A DNA stretch of 64,000 bases from Flavobacteriales bacterium (GTDB taxonomy: Bacteria > Bacteroidota > Bacteroidia > Flavobacteriales_D > Sanyastnellaceae), in assembly GCA_018402085.1 (NCBI GenBank), contig JAGYJM010000002.1, positions 1,736,001 through 1,800,000 on the forward strand, read 5' to 3'. Shown here one piece after another: positions 60,244 to 64,000 of the stretch (its first letter is position 1; each line of letters begins with the position of its first letter). The position numbers were made by a program, and so were the translations under genes. Below the pieces are notes generated by a model. That model did no database searches and was not told the origin of the DNA. It saw only the letters and a program-made list of their open reading frames with translations.

Positions 60244-60429
60244 GATTGTTGATAGTGGGTGGTCGATTGCTGATCTCTGACCTTCCCTAAATTGACCTGA
60301 CCACTTTCACCATTGATCTTCAGTACCCGTCGTTCATTTTTTTGGCTCGTCACGCAGTGAATCCCACTCCCTCCCCCGTGTTAAGCTTCAATGAAAAAAG
60401 GAGCAGTGCATTCGGTGAACCGCTATTTT

Positions 60430-60444
60430 TGGCATCATTGTTGT
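60430..60444 (+). promoter_or_regulatory. Sigma-54-like -24/-12 element of the 60488 gene
   Basis: TGGCAT, spacer CATTG, then TTGT, one base off TGGCAT-N5-TTGC. The -24 T is 58 nt before the ATG, the same distance as for the DUF4476 gene. Confidence 0.4.
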
Positions 60445-60487
60445 ATAGTAAAGATTGACCAATAACACTCATCTAAATCACAACTCT

Positions 60488-62440
60488 ATGAAAAAACGAC
60501 TACCCTTCATGCTCGCTGCCGCACTGGTAGCCTTCTTGCCGGCCCTCGTGCAGGCGCAACTCTCTTCAAGCTGGGAGTACGCGATTAACGGAAACCTCCA
60601 ATGGCAAAAGGTAAGCTCATCTGGTAATTACCTCCTTGCTACCGATCAGGCCCTGGTAGCCCTTGACCAGGAAAGCGGACAGGAGATCTGGTCAAACAGT
60701 AACCTTACAGGTTACGCCGAATCTGAGATTCGCGAAATGGCGGGTTCTCCCCTTTTCGTCGCCCAGAAAGAAAATCGTATTCGCATCCTCAACCCGTTCA
60801 GCGGCGAAGTGCTCTTCGATACCGAAGCAGCAGGCATTGGAACCCTCGAAACCAATACGTTTCTGCCAAAGTCTAACGGACTCTTCGTTTCAGGCACAGC
60901 TGCAGATGGCGAGCAACCACGCATGATCATGGTCGATATCGCTTCGGGCAACACCCGCTGGGAGATTGCCGAAGACTTCGGCCGCATCATCTCTGTCAAT
61001 GAACTTGACGCCAACTCGATGATCTTTACCACCCTCTTCACAGTTTATCGGCTCAACACCAAAACGGGTGAACTCATCTGGAAACAGGCTACGTCTGCTG
61101 ATGCAGCAGCAATGCAAGACAACCCTCTCGGAGCCGTCCTTCAGGGCATGGCTGAAGAGATGACTGCTGATATGAACTTCGTGATCCGCTATTTCCAGGA
61201 TACAGAAAAAGGTGTCTTCATCATCGTGGCTGAAAAGGAAATCCCAATGGAAAGCCAGGATGGCAAAGTCACTTACACTTACAAAAACACTTACACCCCA
61301 TTCAATCTTGAAACCGGTGAGCGTCTTTGGAATACTACCGTTGAACTCGACGGGAAAATCGGAGACCTCGCATTTTACAAAGAAGGCTTCATCGCACTTC
61401 CCGATGACGGCAAGCGCACCGCCATCAACTACTACACATTCGCTAGTCCTGAAGGACAATGGGGTAAGAAAGGTCGTGGAACCAAGATCAAGGGTGGCGT
61501 CTACAACCACCTCACCTACCCGAATGGCATCCTGCTCATCAGCCGCTCAGGTGATGACAGCTACCTCGATTTCCTAAAGCCAGAGATGGGCGAGATGGCC
61601 TTTGAGAAGCCTGTAAAAATTAAAGGACAAGTTGTTCAAACCATTGAAAGCGCAAAAGGTATCGCTTACCTCACAACCGCTGAGTTTAACATCCTCGACA
61701 TCACCACCGGTGAGACCCTGCTTGACAAAGCAATCGAAACCTCTCCGGCGCTGACTAAACTCGATAGTAAAACGCTTTTTGCGTATAATACCAAAGGCCG
61801 CACAGTCGTGAAAGTTGATATCGACGGGGCTACCGCATCGGAGATCTACGCTGACAAGATTAAACTCGAAGGAAAAGAAGAGGTTACCGGACTAGAGCTC
61901 ACCGAGAATGGCATCCTGCTTTCATCAGACCAGAACCTTGTGATGCTCAACAAAGACGGCAGTTTACTGTATCAGGCGTATCACCCGGCACCGCGTGAAT
62001 CAGGACTCAAACGCGCGTTGCTTTATGCACAGGCTGCACGTGCAGCTTATATCAGTACGGCCTCATACATGGCTTCCGGCGTGATGCAGGCCGCGTCGGC
62101 AGAGGTTTCAGAAGAAGATGCTGTCAGTGGCGCAGTTGTCGGCGGATTGGGAGTGGCCTACGAAGAACTAGGAGACCAGGCAGGTGATTTCGCCAAGAAG
62201 TCATTCCAGCAGGCTCAGGCACGATTTAAGGCCACGGCACAAGCGCGCGACTTCGCTGTAATGCTTACTGAGCAAGACAAAGAAAACAAGCTCGCCAAGG
62301 TTAGCAAAGCAAACGGTGAAATTCAGGCAACCGTTAATCTCGGCAAAGAGAAAGATCCGAAATATGCAATTGACGAGGTAACCGGACGCATCTTCGTCGA
62401 TGCCAACGGTAAGGTTGTCTGCTACGAACTGACGAAATAA
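60488..62440 (+). CDS. Exported PQQ-like beta-propeller protein
   Basis: 650 residues from MKKRLPFMLAAALVAFLPALVQAQ, a clear signal peptide; the frame opens 11 codons earlier with no ATG favoured. Repeated blade-like motifs with Ala-Leu-Asp and G.E.W (LVALDQESGQEIW; RLNTKTGELIWKQ; FNLETGERLWN) show a PQQ/BamB-type propeller across about 50-520. A C-terminal Ala-rich segment follows near 535-590. It probably binds envelope proteins rather than catalysing; role unknown. It has the second sigma-54-like element at 58 nt. Confidence 0.8.
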   Translation: MKKRLPFMLAAALVAFLPALVQAQLSSSWEYAINGNLQWQKVSSSGNYLLATDQALVALDQESGQEIWSNSNLTGYAESEIREMAGSPLFVAQKENRIRILNPFSGEVLFDTEAAGIGTLETNTFLPKSNGLFVSGTAADGEQPRMIMVDIASGNTRWEIAEDFGRIISVNELDANSMIFTTLFTVYRLNTKTGELIWKQATSADAAAMQDNPLGAVLQGMAEEMTADMNFVIRYFQDTEKGVFIIVAEKEIPMESQDGKVTYTYKNTYTPFNLETGERLWNTTVELDGKIGDLAFYKEGFIALPDDGKRTAINYYTFASPEGQWGKKGRGTKIKGGVYNHLTYPNGILLISRSGDDSYLDFLKPEMGEMAFEKPVKIKGQVVQTIESAKGIAYLTTAEFNILDITTGETLLDKAIETSPALTKLDSKTLFAYNTKGRTVVKVDIDGATASEIYADKIKLEGKEEVTGLELTENGILLSSDQNLVMLNKDGSLLYQAYHPAPRESGLKRALLYAQAARAAYISTASYMASGVMQAASAEVSEEDAVSGAVVGGLGVAYEELGDQAGDFAKKSFQQAQARFKATAQARDFAVMLTEQDKENKLAKVSKANGEIQATVNLGKEKDPKYAIDEVTGRIFVDANGKVVCYELTK

Positions 62441-62457
62441 AAACAGAAATCACTTAG

Positions 62458-62488
62458 AAAAAGGGTGCCGCAAGGTGCCCTTTTTTAT
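62458..62488 (+). terminator. Terminator after the propeller gene
   Basis: AAAAAGGGTGCC, loop GCAA, GGTGCCCTTTTTT. The stem needs two adjacent G-U pairs in RNA, with a GNRA tetraloop. Confidence 0.7.
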
Positions 62489-62509
62489 TATCAGCATTTC
62501 GATCTGATT

Positions 62510-63460
62510 CTATCTTCCAAAAAGGTACATCACGCCGATTTGTCCGGCTATAATCACACTTGAAATTCTGACTTGATCGTTCTGAACGAGCGGCGACATC
62601 GGTGCTGCGCCGCGCAAGTCTGCATTGATCCACCATCTGCGATCCATTTGCCAGCGGGCGCCCGCACTGACCCAGGGCGTGAACAGCAGCGAACGATAGC
62701 TTAGAGACTGGCTTGATTCAACGAGGTAATCGTTGCCAAGATCAGGCAGAAAAATGAAGTCAGGAATCTCTCCTTGCAGATGAATGCGCAGATCAACTCC
62801 TGCGCAAAAGCGCAGGATGGTTTTTCGTGATACTTCGCGCTCAATTCCTACGCCCACAGGAATGCGAAGCCATGAACTCCGATAAGGGTCGTCGAAGATA
62901 GTCGTAGAAAGGGTATCTGTTTCTGATCCGATATCAAATCTGAACAACAGGATCTGATCCAGGGCGTCATCTTCAAAGCTGGCAAAAGTGAAGAGGCTGT
63001 CATCGATAGTGTTGGGGTCAAATGCGAGGTTCTTGCCATTGAGATAATCTATACCCGCTCCGGAAGTGACAAACCACCCTTTTTTCCCAATCTTACGCTC
63101 ACCGTAAATCTCGAAACCTACACCACTGCCGAGCCTACTGTCAGCGCCGAGGTAAGCGTTCAAGCTGCTGAAAGCACCCTCGGTTGAAGTGGATATCTCA
63201 TCAAAAGGGAGATAGCCGGTGGCTCTGAATCCCGCACGGAACTCACCGAGGCGCATCCTTTTCTTCAGCCGCTCAGTGGGCTCAAGCCGTTCTCCCGGAA
63301 TACCGAGGGTGTCATATACCACCTCTCTTTCAACGATAAGTTTCTTGCCGCCAATAATGATGGTGTCAGCGCATAAAGTCACGCCGGCACTCGCACCAGG
63401 CGAAGCTATCATTGTCAATAAAAAGAGCAGTGCACAGAGGTGACTGCTCTTTGTTATCAT
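62510..63460 (-). CDS. Outer-membrane-like protein, unknown function
   Basis: 316 residues from MITKSSHLC; the ATG at 63484 is also in frame. The signal peptide is ALLFLLTMIASPGASA. About 60 residues of a charged periplasmic segment lead to alternating amphipathic strands (RAGFRATGYLPF; SGVGFEIYGER; SSWLRIPVGVGIERE; AGQIGVMYLFGR), consistent with an eight-strand barrel ending in the usual aromatic-hydrophobic strand. Follows the partial gene at the window end. A stem-loop copy is in antisense, read I-L-R-F-C-A. Confidence 0.7.
   Translation of the reverse strand: MITKSSHLCALLFLLTMIASPGASAGVTLCADTIIIGGKKLIVEREVVYDTLGIPGERLEPTERLKKRMRLGEFRAGFRATGYLPFDEISTSTEGAFSSLNAYLGADSRLGSGVGFEIYGERKIGKKGWFVTSGAGIDYLNGKNLAFDPNTIDDSLFTFASFEDDALDQILLFRFDIGSETDTLSTTIFDDPYRSSWLRIPVGVGIEREVSRKTILRFCAGVDLRIHLQGEIPDFIFLPDLGNDYLVESSQSLSYRSLLFTPWVSAGARWQMDRRWWINADLRGAAPMSPLVQNDQVRISSVIIAGQIGVMYLFGR
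62800..62820 (+). repeat. Stem-loop element copy 14 (inside outer-membrane gene)
   Basis: CTGCGC / AAAA / GCGCAG + GATGG. It has the same outer arms as copy 13 with loop AAAA. It is antisense to the host, which reads I-L-R-F-C-A. Confidence 0.8.
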
Positions 63461-63514
63461 ATGTTTATAAATGTCAGCATTCATCGGGAGTCGTCCGCAA
63501 CGGACGAAGATAGG

Positions 63515-64000
63515 CTAATCTTCTTTTTCAACGCTGACCTTCACAGGAAGCGTGAGGAAGATGGTTTCCTGATCTGACTGAAGGTCTTGCACCAGCTTAC
63601 TCAGGTCAGGCTGTGCTGCACGCTGCAACCAGTCGTTCGGAAGCTGACGTGCTTCCAATCGCTCGACCTTATCTGTTTCAACAACAGAGGTTTCCAATGT
63701 TTCCTCTTCTGCTTTTTTGTCGGTAGACGTTGAAGGGGCGTCCGGACAAATTGAATGGGGTGCTTCTTCACCGCTTGCCAATGTCACAACTTCTTTCTCC
63801 GAAGTCGACAATGTCTGTGGTGTACTGCCTTTCGGATTGGTTTTCGCGGAATTCGCGATTGAAGTTTCAGGTGTTTTCGCTGTCTTGACAGCGTTCGAAG
63901 CAACGCTCGCTACGGCTGTTTCCTGCAGCTCTTCAGTCAGGGTATTCATCGCCGCTGTCTTGCGTTCTACCGAGATGTCAAAGGCGTCTTCACCCGCTGC
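63515..64000 (-). CDS. Unrecognised protein, 5' end outside window
   Basis: The frame stays open to the window edge, so 161 C-terminal residues are visible; the ATG at 63949 is internal (it follows FDISVERKTAAM). The sequence is low-complexity: Ser/Thr/Ala/Glu-rich from 25 to 125, with no Trp until QLPNDWLQRAAQ near the end, then LPVKVSVEKED. No motif is visible. It could be the tail of an anti-sigma or regulatory protein encoded before the outer-membrane gene, but nothing here decides it. Confidence 0.55.
   Translation of the reverse strand, partial: AAGEDAFDISVERKTAAMNTLTEELQETAVASVASNAVKTAKTPETSIANSAKTNPKGSTPQTLSTSEKEVVTLASGEEAPHSICPDAPSTSTDKKAEEETLETSVVETDKVERLEARQLPNDWLQRAAQPDLSKLVQDLQSDQETIFLTLPVKVSVEKED

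Noticed and set aside
59286-60275. 11-nt inverted repeat GATCAGCAATC / GATTGCTGATC flanking the small lipoprotein gene and ssrA
   Set aside because: Too short in AT-rich spacer to support a mobile element, and no target duplication or transposase is nearby.
61768-61780. ACGC-TTTTT-GCGT hairpin in the propeller gene
   Set aside because: It lacks the 6-bp stem, the CATC/GATG flank and the 4-nt loop of the stem-loop family.
63491-63511. TCGTCCG-CAA-CGGACGA hairpin followed by AGATAGG before the last gene's stop
   Set aside because: It resembles copy 1 in its flank but loop, stem length and first bases do not fit; counted as unrelated.

Overview
The window is about 64 kb of a Bacteroidota chromosome. 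Three things point there: two secreted proteins with type IX secretion (T9SS type A) C-terminal domains; phylum-typical families (DUF4476, DUF4197, DUF3822, DUF6728, DUF2007, long LptD, NamZ/DUF1343); and many upstream regions with the phylum's -7 promoter box TAnnTTTG. The carotenoid genes suggest a pigmented aerobe, probably marine and of the Flavobacteriia or a neighbouring class. I cannot place it to genus. Genes are densely packed with short overlaps. Most of the window is core genome; I see no prophage, insertion sequence or CRISPR array.

Layout. 1-3101: end of a carotenoid operon (crtD, cruF, crtZ, crtYcd). 3086-8037: minus-strand operon of a small membrane protein, mutL, two rhomboid proteases and an endonuclease/exonuclease/phosphatase protein. 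8084-11282: ispH, a lipoprotein and a saccharopine dehydrogenase. 11439-15819: an envelope lipoprotein cluster (DUF4476, CsgG-like, two LPP20-like). 15930-22319: a T9SS adhesin-like protein, DUF6728, ridA, a TrpG/PabA amidotransferase and lptD. 22381-29782: amidase, MCE transporter protein, two Fe-S redox proteins, fabG and a VWA membrane protein. 30037-35087: YdcF, rpmB, cinA, DUF4197 and a second T9SS protein. 35152-39331: psd, cdsA, DUF2007, ftsH, rsfS. 39409-46006: birA, pyrE, NUDIX, coaD, rsmD and partners. 46007-46414: a gene-free stretch with a strongly structured RNA candidate. 46415-55074: ndk, icd, RecD-like helicase, rocD, an outer-membrane protein, cystathionine beta-synthase and a LolC/E-like permease. 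55365-64000: NamZ, a lipoprotein, a sugar transferase, tmRNA, a PQQ-propeller protein and two envelope genes, the last cut by the window edge.

The most unusual signal is not a gene. Fourteen copies of one short stem-loop are spread over the window in both orientations. Each has a perfect 6-bp stem that always starts with C and ends with G. The loop is (A/G)AAA (AAA in one copy), and GATG (GATA in two) follows directly on the 3' side. Stem sequences differ freely but stay paired. Ten copies lie inside unrelated genes and all ten sit in the same codon register; an eleventh supplies the stop codon of the YdcF gene in that register. The YdcF gene has one copy at each end, in opposite orientations.

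Other leads are the RNA candidate upstream of ndk, a TGGCAC/T-type (sigma-54-like) motif at a fixed distance upstream of envelope genes, and -7 boxes placed so close to start codons that several mRNAs may be leaderless.
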